Positions 1 through 7,173 of a DNA stretch of 32,148 nt are shown here, in pieces (position 1 is the stretch's first letter; each line of letters begins with the position of its first letter). The stretch covers positions 1 through 32,148 of the forward strand of contig JAGPWA010000082.1 of assembly GCA_018066715.1 (NCBI GenBank), given 5' to 3'. The notes beneath the pieces are model-generated. The model did not search any database and was not told where the DNA came from. It was given only the letters and a program-made list of their open reading frames with translations. This stretch comes from Porticoccus sp. (GTDB lineage: Bacteria > Pseudomonadota > Gammaproteobacteria > Pseudomonadales > Porticoccaceae). Both the position numbers and the translations under genes were made by a program.

Positions 1-1
1 C

Positions 2-49
2 AAGACCACACTGAATCACGCCAAAGAATTACTTCAGCTCGCCAGTTAG
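2..49 (+). CDS. recN: C-terminal tail of DNA repair protein RecN (partial, cut by left edge)
   Basis: Only 15 codons and a TAG stop are inside the window. They read KTTLNHAKELLQLAS, which resembles the remembered C-terminus of RecN proteins (E. coli ends with a similar T-L-x-x-A-K-E-L-L-A segment). RecN is an SMC-like ATPase that acts at double-strand breaks. Its gene commonly lies next to fur and bamE in Pseudomonas-type genomes, which fits the genes that follow here. The call rests on a short match and on context, so it is only moderately secure. Confidence 0.5.
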   Translation, partial: KTTLNHAKELLQLAS

Positions 50-212
50 GTTCAATTTAATAAATTTCGATCAAGCCCCAACACTTATGATTGATTTGGA
101 TCAACTCTGAGAGTTACCAAAGCCTCTACATTTATGCGTTCAAATATTTAATTCGGTGCTGACACAGGCGCCGGTGAGACGCTGAAAAGATAATAAGAGA
201 GAGGCACTCAAT

Positions 213-314
213 ATGGATTCTGAAGATACAGCCACCTTGGGAAAACTTGGCCTACTGGTTCTTGCGGGCTTTGGTCTTATGTGCGGACTGATCGTGATTT
301 CTAACATTATATAG
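213..314 (+). CDS. Putative 33-residue single-pass membrane protein
   Basis: An ATG-started ORF encodes an acidic N-terminus (MDSEDTATLGK) followed by one hydrophobic segment (about residues 12-31, rich in Leu, Gly, Val and Ile) ending in NII. A purine-rich GAGAGAGG lies 9-17 bases upstream and could serve as ribosome binding site. The ORF fills the gap between recN and the convergent gene at 404-1219. I do not recognise the family. The predicted topology is a short cytoplasmic or periplasmic N-terminus and one transmembrane helix. It could be a chance ORF. Confidence 0.45.
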   Translation: MDSEDTATLGKLGLLVLAGFGLMCGLIVISNII

Positions 315-379
315 GTGAGTTTTGGGCCACCCACTAGACGATTTTTGGTTCGCTCTTTAACTGATCAAGCACCAAATGG

Positions 380-403
380 CCCTGCCTCCACTAAGAAGCA
401 GGG
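380..403. terminator. Weak hairpin between convergent genes
   Basis: A 6-bp inverted repeat (CCCTGC at 380-385, GCAGGG at 398-403) with a 12-base loop lies between the small plus-strand ORF and the stop of the minus-strand gene at 404. It is followed by TTAGTTTA on the plus strand, so the U-tract is poor. It may be a weak bidirectional terminator. Confidence 0.25.
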
Positions 404-1219
404 TTAGTTTATGTGGCGGTACAAATAGTTTTTTCGCCCTCCATCACAGACAACCAAACTATCACCAAGCCTACCGCAGTGTTCTCGCACTAATGGCACA
501 CTACTAGGAAGAGTTTCGCTCACTGCAATATTCTGTTTGTCCTGCTTCAGGAACCGGAACATGGTTTCAAAGCGCTGGCTAAAATCTATCCCTTTTGTCG
601 TCACATCGTGAAAAAGAAAGTCAAACTTGGCATAGGAAAAGGTCGACCCACCCAGCCCGATTTCCAGCATTTTCCCAATATATTGTCGGTAGGCTCGTGT
701 GAGATATTGACTAAGTGCCTGCTGATCACTGAGCAATCCCATATAATCAGGTATCTCCATCTTATTGGTACTAGCTAGCGCGCCTTGTGCTAGCTTACTG
801 TTCGCCTGATTGCCAACCAAGTGATAGCTGTCACCATCACACTGAATGTTTTTTGCATAAAATAAACATTGCCTCAACGCCACCCCACCATCTACTTCTC
901 GATTGACGAGCATAGTTTGTGTCTGAGTTATTTTAGGTGCCGCTTCTCTACTGGGTGCTACCTCTCTTTTTGGCAGTACAACCTCAACACCCACCTTGGC
1001 AGCAGGACGCTTTAACAACATAGCCTGTGTCAATTCATTATTGCGCTGAAAATCAAGAAATGAGGGAAGCCGGCGGCCCTGCCCCATAGCCTTGATCTCA
1101 CAATAGAGCTGCTCGTAATAGTTTTCTGCTAGCAATAAACAAAAGTTCCCCGCATTAACCGTCAACGGCGACATGAGCAACAGCCACAAAACACCCGCTG
1201 AAATACCACTTAACCTCAT
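404..1219 (-). CDS. Exported protein of unknown function
   Basis: I do not recognise this 271-residue protein. The chosen ATG at 1219 is preceded by TAGGGAAT and opens directly into a signal peptide (Arg at position 2, hydrophobic stretch WLLLM, cleavage near VNAG). A GTG 48 bases further upstream would put 16 polar residues before the signal and looks less likely. After the signal come conserved-looking segments such as NYYEQLYCEIKAMGQG and a C-terminal part with Cys residues (REHCGRL, VVCDGG), suggesting disulfides in the periplasm. It is convergent with the small ORF at 213-314 and divergent from the diguanylate cyclase gene. Confidence 0.7.
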   Translation of the reverse strand: MRLSGISAGVLWLLLMSPLTVNAGNFCLLLAENYYEQLYCEIKAMGQGRRLPSFLDFQRNNELTQAMLLKRPAAKVGVEVVLPKREVAPSREAAPKITQTQTMLVNREVDGGVALRQCLFYAKNIQCDGDSYHLVGNQANSKLAQGALASTNKMEIPDYMGLLSDQQALSQYLTRAYRQYIGKMLEIGLGGSTFSYAKFDFLFHDVTTKGIDFSQRFETMFRFLKQDKQNIAVSETLPSSVPLVREHCGRLGDSLVVCDGGRKNYLYRHIN

Positions 1220-1396
1220 ATTCCCTACCCATTTGTAGCTACTGAAAGAACCCGTTTTTTTACACACCCTGACTCCGCCCTCAACTGACTCTACCGATTC
1301 TCACCCTAACGCCACCGACCAAATGTTTACGCTGCCGCCACAACATCATAGACTGTCAGCCAACATCCGGAGCAAGGCGCTTAAAATCAGCAGGTT

Positions 1397-2626
1397 ATGT
1401 CACAAATAATGGTCCGCCTACTGCCACCCTTCTTTTGCCTGATGCTGGCAGGGTTTGTTACTTGGCATGCGCCTTCATTGGAAAGTGATCAACTATCCAT
1501 GTTGAGCCAACTCCCCTACATTTTTTGTGGGCTGGCTGCGTTTGTTGCCATTTTGGCCAATCACTCTCGGGATTTGGGTGCAGCACTTATTATGCTCACC
1601 TGCTATTGGCTGATCCGCCAATATCTACAAGCCCCTCTAGACACCGAGCCGGCAGGCCAGGCCTACGGCCTGATATCTCTCTGCCTCCCCTTACTTCTTG
1701 GGATACTGATTGTCTTACCCAATACCGGCTGGCGACACCTAGGATTCTTAGTCCTTATCTCTTTTATTTCAATTTTTGCTCTCATTATTACCAGCCTATT
1801 TCAGTGGCAACCACTTTGGTTCTCGACACTATCCCCCGAGTTACAGGAAAGCACTTTTCTAGGTTTGAAAATTTCTTCTACCGCCAGCCTGTTATTTATT
1901 GTCACCTTTATTATTGGCTTAACTCTACCCATACTGAAGAATCAGCAGCTAGACACTAATCTTCCAGGCTGCATTATTTTCAGTTTTATCACTCTGGCTT
2001 GGTTCCAGATACCTCATATTTCAGCAACCATATTTTCCGCCACTGGCCTGCTACTGATCATCAATCAAACTCATAGCCTGCTTAATATGGTGTACCGCGA
2101 TGAACTCACACAAATACCTAACCGGCGGGCACTATTGAGAGATGTACGCAATGCCGGCAACACCTATGCCCTTGCAATGGTGGACGTGGATCATTTCAAA
2201 AACATTAATGACCAATATGGTCATGATCTAGGTGATCAGGTTCTAAAATCCATAGCCGCAAAACTCTGCCAAGTTACCGGTGGCGGTCGGGCCTACCGCT
2301 TTGGTGGTGAGGAGTTCTGTCTGTTATTCAAAGGGAAAACTGCTGACAAGGTGGCAGATAATCTGGAGGAACTCCGCAAAATTATTGCAGAGTACGATAT
2401 GACGGCTCGAGACAAAGAATCCCGCCCCTGGCTACAGAATACCGGTGAAAAGAAGCGTGGCGCATCACGAAGCAAGGGTGACATTCGGGCCACAGTCAGC
2501 ATGGGTTTATCGGATTCCAACGACAGCCTAGACTTTGATGTTGTCTTAAAATCAGCAGACCGCGCCATGTATCGAGCCAAGGAGGGTGGGCGAAATCAAA
2601 TTCGACGGTCACGCTCCCACAGGTAA
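1397..2626 (+). CDS. Membrane-anchored diguanylate cyclase (GGDEF domain)
   Basis: The product makes cyclic di-GMP from two GTP. Residues 1 to about 220 hold six or seven hydrophobic segments with no recognised sensory domain. The GGDEF domain follows, starting with RDELTQIPNRRAL, then DVDHFKNINDQYGHDLGD, and the catalytic GGEEF at about residues 303-307, so it is predicted to be active. The position of the inhibitory I-site (R-x-x-D, ending five residues before GGEEF) reads T-G-G-G here, so product feedback through the usual site is not expected. CAGG six bases before the ATG is a plausible ribosome binding site. It sits between recN and fur, which are often closer neighbours in relatives. 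Confidence 0.93.
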   Translation: MSQIMVRLLPPFFCLMLAGFVTWHAPSLESDQLSMLSQLPYIFCGLAAFVAILANHSRDLGAALIMLTCYWLIRQYLQAPLDTEPAGQAYGLISLCLPLLLGILIVLPNTGWRHLGFLVLISFISIFALIITSLFQWQPLWFSTLSPELQESTFLGLKISSTASLLFIVTFIIGLTLPILKNQQLDTNLPGCIIFSFITLAWFQIPHISATIFSATGLLLIINQTHSLLNMVYRDELTQIPNRRALLRDVRNAGNTYALAMVDVDHFKNINDQYGHDLGDQVLKSIAAKLCQVTGGGRAYRFGGEEFCLLFKGKTADKVADNLEELRKIIAEYDMTARDKESRPWLQNTGEKKRGASRSKGDIRATVSMGLSDSNDSLDFDVVLKSADRAMYRAKEGGRNQIRRSRSHR

Positions 2627-2686
2627 TAGGCCTCAAGTCTCGAGTGAAACACTGAATAAGCGCCATACTAATATTGGAAATATTGA

Positions 2687-3094
2687 TTATTTTCTGGGTT
2701 TCACATACAGCACTAAATTGTGGCCGATAATATCAACGCCATGGTCTGCGGCAATTTTCTGCTGCAACTCCTCAATTTCTGCACAGTGAAACTCTATCAC
2801 CTGGCCATCATCCACATTGACCATATGATCATGGTGGTCCCCACGATCAACTTCGTACACGGCAGGGCCATTATCAAAATTATGGCGAATTATCAGCCCA
2901 GCGCCCTCAAATTGTGTCAGCACACGGTAAACCGTGGCAATACCCACATCTTCACCGGTCTCTATCAGCTTGCGATAAACATCCTCTGCACTCATATGGC
3001 GACCAGAGGACTCTTCCAGAATATGCAAAATCTTTAATCTAGGCGCGGTGACTTTAAGCCCAGCCTTGCGTAATTCTATGTTTTCCTCATTCAT
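2687..3094 (-). CDS. fur: Ferric uptake regulator Fur
   Basis: Fur is the iron-responsive dimeric repressor of iron acquisition genes. The 135-residue product from the ATG at 3094 has the typical N-terminus (NEENIELRKAGLKVTAPRLKIL), the winged helix (SAEDVYRKL, GIATVYRVLTQFE) and the metal-binding HHDHM segment, ending in HNLVLYVKP. An upstream GTG at 3118 would add eight residues, but the family length and AGGCA just before the ATG favour 3094. The C-x-x-C of E. coli Fur is N-x-x-D here, and a single Cys occurs later (EFHC). Pseudomonas Fur also lacks a full pair. It is divergent from bamE across about 70 bases. Confidence 0.95.
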   Translation of the reverse strand: MNEENIELRKAGLKVTAPRLKILHILEESSGRHMSAEDVYRKLIETGEDVGIATVYRVLTQFEGAGLIIRHNFDNGPAVYEVDRGDHHDHMVNVDDGQVIEFHCAEIEELQQKIAADHGVDIIGHNLVLYVKPRK

Positions 3095-3132
3095 TGCCTG
3101 ATGGCCTCTTCTATCCACTGGATGGATTGGGT

Positions 3133-3138
3133 ATTATC
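3133..3138 (-). promoter_or_regulatory. Possible -10 box of fur
   Basis: On the minus strand GATAAT lies about 40 bases upstream of the fur start, with a poor -35 match (TTCCAG) 17 bases further up. The gap to bamE is short, so the operator sequences of both divergent genes must overlap here. No convincing Fur box was seen. Confidence 0.3.
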
Positions 3139-3167
3139 GCCGTTCGAAGATATGACTGGAACCCCTA

Positions 3168-3560
3168 ATGCACTTTACTGCACGAACGACTTGCTGTTTT
3201 GCCTTGGCTCTCGCCCTTTCAGGATGCTCTGATTTTTCTATGCCAAGCTTCAGCATGCCAACACTTCCAGGCATTCATAAGTTTGATGTTCAACAGGGTA
3301 ACGTAATCACTCAGGATATGGTTGATCAACTGAAGCCAGGAATGACCAAGTCACAGGTGCGCTTTATTATGGGCACACCACTCATCGCAGACACCTTCAA
3401 CCAGAATCGCTGGGATTATTACTATAGCCTAGACCCTAAAAAAGGCGAAGAGGTTCGCGAACGTGTGGCCATCTTCTTCGATAACGACCAATTAGCCGGG
3501 TTTAAAGGCGACTATCTACCGAGCGCCAGTACTCCCGAGCAGTCTACTGATCCCGAGTAA
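3168..3560 (+). CDS. bamE: Outer membrane assembly lipoprotein BamE (SmpA/OmlA)
   Basis: BamE is a small lipoprotein of the BAM complex that inserts beta-barrel proteins into the outer membrane. The 130-residue product has a lipoprotein signal ending in the lipobox LSGC (Cys about residue 20) and the family core: [22 protein letters not shown], then FIMGTPL and a WDYYY segment. It is divergent from fur, the usual arrangement in pseudomonads. The last codons and the stop lie inside an 18-bp imperfect tandem duplication (3534-3569), so the extreme C-terminus (EQSTDPE) is probably recent and dispensable. Confidence 0.93.
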   Translation: MHFTARTTCCFALALALSGCSDFSMPSFSMPTLPGIHKFDVQQGNVITQDMVDQLKPGMTKSQVRFIMGTPLIADTFNQNRWDYYYSLDPKKGEEVRERVAIFFDNDQLAGFKGDYLPSASTPEQSTDPE

Positions 3561-3569
3561 TCTACTGAT
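3534..3569 (+). repeat. 18-bp imperfect tandem duplication over the bamE stop
   Basis: The units are CCCGAGCAGTCTACTGAT (3534-3551) and CCCGAGTAATCTACTGAT (3552-3569). They differ at two of 18 positions, and the difference turns CAG into the TAA stop of bamE. A third, partial TCTACT occurs just after (3579-3584). Confidence 0.75.
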
Positions 3570-3599
3570 ATTGGCTATCTACTCGAGTTATTCTTAAGC

Positions 3600-3914
3600 T
3601 TACTGGCGCGCTTTCTCAGCGCGGCGCTTACGCACTTCTTTCGGATCAACAATCAAAGGGCGGTAGATTTCTACCCTGTCCTTCATCTCTAGCACATGCT
3701 CTTTAGGCAGCTTTAACCCTTTGGTACCCAAGGCTTGCCCAAATATACCCATCTTGGCCGTCTCCAAATCAATGTCTGGAAACTGCCCAACAATGCCCGA
3801 TTGCTGTACCGCCTCAAATGCAGTTGTACCTTGCGGGACTTCTAGTTCAATCAATTGTTGTCGGTGCGGCAATGCATAAGCCACTTCGACAGTTATAAGC
3901 TCAGCATCCGTCAT
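3600..3914 (-). CDS. rnfH: RnfH family protein (RatB, UPF0125)
   Basis: This 104-residue protein has a ubiquitin-like fold of the RnfH family and an uncertain biochemical role (in E. coli it is RatB, partner gene of ratA). Family traits are the N-terminal VEVAYALPHRQQLIELEVPQGTT and the MGIFGQ and V.EIYRPL.DPKEVRKRRAEKAR segments at the C-terminus. Its ATG overlaps the TGA of ratA as TGATG at 3912-3916, so translation is probably coupled. It is the last gene of the minus-strand transporter-ratA-rnfH run and is convergent with bamE. Confidence 0.92.
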   Translation of the reverse strand: MTDAELITVEVAYALPHRQQLIELEVPQGTTAFEAVQQSGIVGQFPDIDLETAKMGIFGQALGTKGLKLPKEHVLEMKDRVEIYRPLIVDPKEVRKRRAEKARQ

Positions 3915-4348
3915 CAGCCATAAACCTCTTGCGCCCTCTGCGCCAGAGCATCTACCAGATTATTGGCTACCGAAGTAAACAAGCTGGATGACGCAATACC
4001 GACAGAGAGGCTATTAAATTCAAATTCCAGATCCAACATCACCTTACAAGCTGAATCAGTCAGTGCCATAAAGCTCCATCCGCCCGATAACCTCTTGAAC
4101 GGCCCCTGCTGGAGATTCATATCAATTCGCTCGGGTTCCTTAAGGGTGTTACAGGTTGTAAAGCTGTGGCCAATACCACCTTTTTTCAAGTCCAACCTAG
4201 CGACCATCGAGTGTTCGTTCTGCTCAAGAATTTCTGCACCCACACAATTATCCATGTACAACGGATAACTGGCCACATCATTGACCAGGTCGAACATTTG
4301 TTGCACCGAGTACATGACCAGCGCACTGCGTTTAATCGTTGTCAGCAT
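3914..4348 (-). CDS. ratA: RatA family START-like protein
   Basis: The product belongs to the RatA/coenzyme Q-binding (COQ10-like, SRPBCC fold) family. In E. coli RatA is reported to interfere with 70S formation, while COQ10-like members bind ubiquinone; the role here is open. From the ATG at 4348 it is 144 residues, the family length, beginning MLTTIKRSALVMYS and containing YPLYMDNCVGAEIL and the FKRLSGGWSF segment. A longer reading frame upstream lies inside the transporter gene and is not used. The start overlaps the transporter stop (TGATG, 4346-4350), which suggests translational coupling. That is unusual, because ratA normally lies beside smpB, here 1.5 kb away. Confidence 0.92.
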   Translation of the reverse strand: MLTTIKRSALVMYSVQQMFDLVNDVASYPLYMDNCVGAEILEQNEHSMVARLDLKKGGIGHSFTTCNTLKEPERIDMNLQQGPFKRLSGGWSFMALTDSACKVMLDLEFEFNSLSVGIASSSLFTSVANNLVDALAQRAQEVYG

Positions 4349-5748
4349 CACCAGAACGTCTTGTAGAGACCTAAAACAAACACCACCAGTACTAACAGTG
4401 GCGAAACAAAGCGCAACACCCAGCGCCAAGAAAAGAATACCCGGTTAGACTCATCATCTAACTCTTCCCGTACTGTATCAGGCTTCATTATCCAGCCAAC
4501 GAAGATAGCAATAAATAATCCGGTCAATGGCAGCATCACGCTAGAGGTGAGAAAGTCCATAAACTCAAAGAATGTAAACCCGGCTACCCGCGTATCAGCC
4601 CACTCATTAAATGACAACACACTGCCCAGACCAACGACCCAAGCCATCAAGCCCAGCGACAGATTGGCTGTAATTCGGTTAAACCCCTTAGACTCGACTA
4701 GATAGGCCACCGCCGGCTCAATCAGAGAAATGGCTGAACTCCAGGCTGCCAGCGTCACCAATACAAAGAAGAAACTGCCAAACAACAAGCCGCCTGTCAT
4801 GTTACCAAAGGCTACAGGTAAACTGACAAACATCAGGCCTGGGCCGGCACCCGGCTCTATGGCTGGATTGGCGAAGACAATAGGGAAAATAGCCAGTCCG
4901 GCGACCAATGCCACCGCTGTGTCGATAAACCCAACCGCTAATACCGTACGGCCAATCCGTGCATGCTCAGGCATATAGGCGCCGTAGGCCATAATCGCAC
5001 CCATCCCCAAACTGAGAGTAAAGAACGCGTGCCCCAGTGCTTCCAGCACACCTTCCCAGGTCAATGCTTGGTAGTTAAAGCTGAATAGAAAGTTAAGCCC
5101 TCGCTCGAAATCACCATGCTTATAGCTGAATACCAGCAGTATCATCAACAAGACAAACAACATCGGCATTAATATTCGGACGGCCACACCAAGCCCTTTG
5201 GTAACGCCACCAATCACTATCGCCATGGTGAGCAACAAAAAAATAGTTTGCCAGTAAATCAGGGTGTTTTTATCCGCCAAAAGATTTCCAAAAATAGCCC
5301 CTGCCTGTTCAGCACTGGCTCCCTGAAATGCACCAGAAGCCATTTGACCGACATAGTGGAGCGCCCAACCAGCAATCACCGCGTAGTAGGAGAGAATCAT
5401 TAACCCCGCGGTTACCCCAAGCCAACCGATGGCATTCCAGGCACCGTGTAACCCTGCTTCCTCCGTTAAATAGCGCATGGTATTGATGGGACTCTGGCGA
5501 CCTCTACGCCCCAACATAACCTCTGCGACCATGATGGGGATTCCCACCAATAAGATGCAGACTAAATACACTAAAACAAAGGCGCCTCCGCCATTTTCAC
5601 CAACAATATAGGGAAACTTCCAGATATTACCCAACCCCACCGCAGAACCAGTGGCGGCCATAACAAAGGTCCAACGGCTAGCCCAAGCACCATGCACGCC
5701 TCTTTTCGTACCAGATGTTGTTGTACCAGACTGATCCTGCTCTGCCAT
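4348..5748 (-). CDS. Sodium-dependent SNF-family transporter
   Basis: A 466-residue inner membrane protein of the neurotransmitter:sodium symporter (SNF) family. The signature lies in transmembrane segment 1: SAVGLGNIWKFPYIVGENGG, with the unwound glycine-rich stretch that binds Na+ and substrate. About 11-12 hydrophobic segments follow, ending with a Trp-rich C-terminus (KTFW). Relatives carry amino acids or amines; the substrate cannot be read from the sequence. It is the first gene of a coupled unit with ratA and rnfH. A second, diverged paralogue lies at 16552-17904. Confidence 0.93.
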   Translation of the reverse strand: MAEQDQSGTTTSGTKRGVHGAWASRWTFVMAATGSAVGLGNIWKFPYIVGENGGGAFVLVYLVCILLVGIPIMVAEVMLGRRGRQSPINTMRYLTEEAGLHGAWNAIGWLGVTAGLMILSYYAVIAGWALHYVGQMASGAFQGASAEQAGAIFGNLLADKNTLIYWQTIFLLLTMAIVIGGVTKGLGVAVRILMPMLFVLLMILLVFSYKHGDFERGLNFLFSFNYQALTWEGVLEALGHAFFTLSLGMGAIMAYGAYMPEHARIGRTVLAVGFIDTAVALVAGLAIFPIVFANPAIEPGAGPGLMFVSLPVAFGNMTGGLLFGSFFFVLVTLAAWSSAISLIEPAVAYLVESKGFNRITANLSLGLMAWVVGLGSVLSFNEWADTRVAGFTFFEFMDFLTSSVMLPLTGLFIAIFVGWIMKPDTVREELDDESNRVFFSWRWVLRFVSPLLVLVVFVLGLYKTFW

Positions 5749-5880
5749 TTAACCTGCTCTGTATCAACTTGCCCGAATTGTACCGGCAATCAGTGCTGTG
5801 AAAAACCAGCATCATCCCAATCTTTGCTTTCCCGAAAGAGGCGGTGCAACAAAATCATAGGCGCACCGGCAACCAATGCC

Positions 5881-5886
5881 TATAAT
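5881..5886 (+). promoter_or_regulatory. Consensus -10 box directly upstream of smpB
   Basis: A perfect TATAAT ends seven bases before the smpB ATG at 5894. No recognisable -35 was found at the usual distance. If used, transcription would begin at or next to the start codon, giving a leaderless or nearly leaderless smpB mRNA. Confidence 0.35.
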
Positions 5887-5893
5887 CCACGTC

Positions 5894-6373
5894 ATGGCTA
5901 AGAAACCGAAAAATACCCAGAAAAGTACAACGATTGCTCTCAATAAAAGAGCGAAGCACGACTATCACCTGGAAGATAAGTTTGAAGCGGGCATTGCTTT
6001 ACTTGGCTGGGAAGTCAAGAGTCTGCGAGCAGGTAAAGTACAGCTAACGGATTCCTATGTTTTGCTAAAAGACGGCGAGGCATTTCTACTGGGTGTTCAT
6101 ATTTCACCACTGAATACGGCCTCAACCCATTTTGTCACCGACCCGACTAGAACCCGCAAATTACTGTTAAACCACAAAGAACTGAGCAAATTATCCCAAA
6201 GTGTTCATCAAAAAGGACATACCTGTGTTGCCACGGCTCTTTACTGGAAGGGACATTTGGCCAAATGCGAAATTGCACTGGCAAAAGGGAAACAGGACTA
6301 TGACAAACGAGAGGCTTCAAAGGATCAAGACTGGGAACGACAAAAACAGCGTCTGAAACGCCATGCCAGCTGA
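5894..6373 (+). CDS. smpB: SsrA-binding protein SmpB
   Basis: SmpB binds tmRNA and carries it into stalled ribosomes for trans-translation. From the ATG at 5894 it is 159 residues, the family length. A longer start at 5876 would add MPIIHV and is not supported. Core motifs are [44 protein letters not shown] and the C-terminal basic tail ([20 protein letters not shown]) that probes the mRNA channel. The only candidate promoter is a TATAAT seven bases upstream, and no Shine-Dalgarno is visible. The stop overlaps the start of the next gene, and ssrA follows 310 bases downstream. Confidence 0.96.
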   Translation: MAKKPKNTQKSTTIALNKRAKHDYHLEDKFEAGIALLGWEVKSLRAGKVQLTDSYVLLKDGEAFLLGVHISPLNTASTHFVTDPTRTRKLLLNHKELSKLSQSVHQKGHTCVATALYWKGHLAKCEIALAKGKQDYDKREASKDQDWERQKQRLKRHAS

Positions 6374-6563
6374 CATACGCCGCACTGCCATCAAAGTAGC
6401 TCTCATCGTGGGCACTCTACTTGCCCTGATTAATTACGGTGACAAGGTACTAATGAGCACCATGAACACGACAGACTGGCTGAAGTTAGCGCTCACTTAC
6501 TTAGTTCCCTATGGCGTATCTTGGTACAGTGCTGCTCGTCTGCAAAAAATCACAATTAACTGA
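6363..6563 (+). CDS. nrtS: NrtS-like small membrane protein (putative nitrate/nitrite transporter)
   Basis: The 66-residue product resembles the NrtS family, first described in cyanobacteria as small nitrate transport proteins. Family-like traits are [22 protein letters not shown] at residues 6-27, and [17 protein letters not shown] around residues 41-57. This gives two hydrophobic helices. The ATG lies inside smpB, overlapping its end by 11 bases in another frame, so it is probably co-transcribed with smpB and translated by coupling. I have no way to run a profile search here; the assignment rests on motif memory and the two-helix layout, and the transport role is inferred. Confidence 0.6.
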   Translation: MPADIRRTAIKVALIVGTLLALINYGDKVLMSTMNTTDWLKLALTYLVPYGVSWYSAARLQKITIN

Positions 6564-6659
6564 ACGCCATCTTAAGAAAAGGTCTAATGGCCGGCCTATG
6601 CTGTGTTAGAATCTTCGACGAGGTTTTACCTTGTAGGGTGTGAGATTTTCTCAACACAG

Positions 6660-6665
6660 TATAAG
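6660..6665 (+). promoter_or_regulatory. Possible -10 box of ssrA
   Basis: TATAAG lies 19 bases before the first base of the tmRNA acceptor stem; the -35 is poor. The 5' end of tmRNA is made by RNase P, so a short leader fits. A 7-bp inverted repeat (CTGTGTT at 6601-6607, AACACAG at 6653-6659) surrounds the region. Confidence 0.3.
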
Positions 6666-6683
6666 GCTACCAAACCTAGTTCA

Positions 6684-7079
6684 GGGGGCGTTTTGGATTC
6701 GACGCCGGTTACAAAACCCTGGGTGCATGCCGAGATGGTGACCAATCTCGTTAATCCAAAGTCGCAAACTATTAGTTGCCAACGACGACAACTACGCACT
6801 CGCCGCCTAAGAAACGGTAGATTGCCATCTGACTGGAGCCGTGCTTGTGCGTCCAGCGCTTCATCTACCTTAGGGTAGCGGCGAAGCATTCAGGTGTCAT
6901 ACTCGCAAGATCGTGATGAAGCTCGTCCGGGGCGGATTCACTAAAAACTCACCGGAATCGCGGTTTACGCGCCCTGCCAGCCGGGCTGTAAAACGTTAAA
7001 TATAATAGACTGAACTAAGCATGTAGAGCCTTCGGCAGCGGACTGACGGACGCGGGTTCAATTCCCGCCGCCTCCACCA
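6684..7079 (+). ncRNA. ssrA: Transfer-messenger RNA (tmRNA, ssrA)
   Basis: The 396-base RNA rescues stalled ribosomes with SmpB. GGGGGCG at 6684-6690 pairs with the 3' CGCCTCC to form the 7-bp acceptor stem, followed by discriminator A and encoded CCA (7077-7079). GGATTCGACG follows the 5' stem as in other tmRNAs, and a GGTTCAATTCC T-arm loop lies near the 3' end. The reading frame for the tag resumes at GCC 6778 after TTAGTT and encodes ANDDNYALAA with a TAA at 6808-6810. With the alanine carried by tmRNA, the tag is AANDDNYALAA, typical of gammaproteobacteria. The last 18 bases are the attachment core of the island downstream and remain intact. Confidence 0.97.
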
Positions 7080-7173
7080 ATTCGTTGAAATATTCTTTAT
7101 TTTTCAACATATCACCAAGTGCACGGGGAACCAGAAATGGGGACTCGTACATTTTGGTCATACATTCTCGTAC
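7062..7173 (+). repeat. Left 112-bp direct repeat (attL-like) starting in the tmRNA 3' end
   Basis: This copy covers the last 18 bases of ssrA plus 94 bases beyond the CCA. The second copy is at 9287-9398 (offset 2225). I count four substitutions over 112 bases. The part inside ssrA (7062-7079) is identical in both copies and is the likely recombination core of a tyrosine-recombinase element. Beyond it the copy keeps a 7-bp stem (7084-7090/7102-7108) and a cluster of CTCGTAC-type heptamers. Confidence 0.9.
7084..7108 (+). terminator. Hairpin after ssrA
   Basis: GTTGAAA (7084-7090) and TTTCAAC (7102-7108) form a 7-bp stem around an 11-base loop, five bases after the tmRNA CCA. It could help end the tmRNA precursor or be part of a recombinase site. 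The same stem occurs in the second repeat at 9309-9333, with the two nearby substitutions confined to the loop. Confidence 0.35.

Noticed and set aside
6626-6889. ORFs on both strands across ssrA
   Set aside because: They overlap the tmRNA, whose acceptor stem, tag frame and CCA end are complete.
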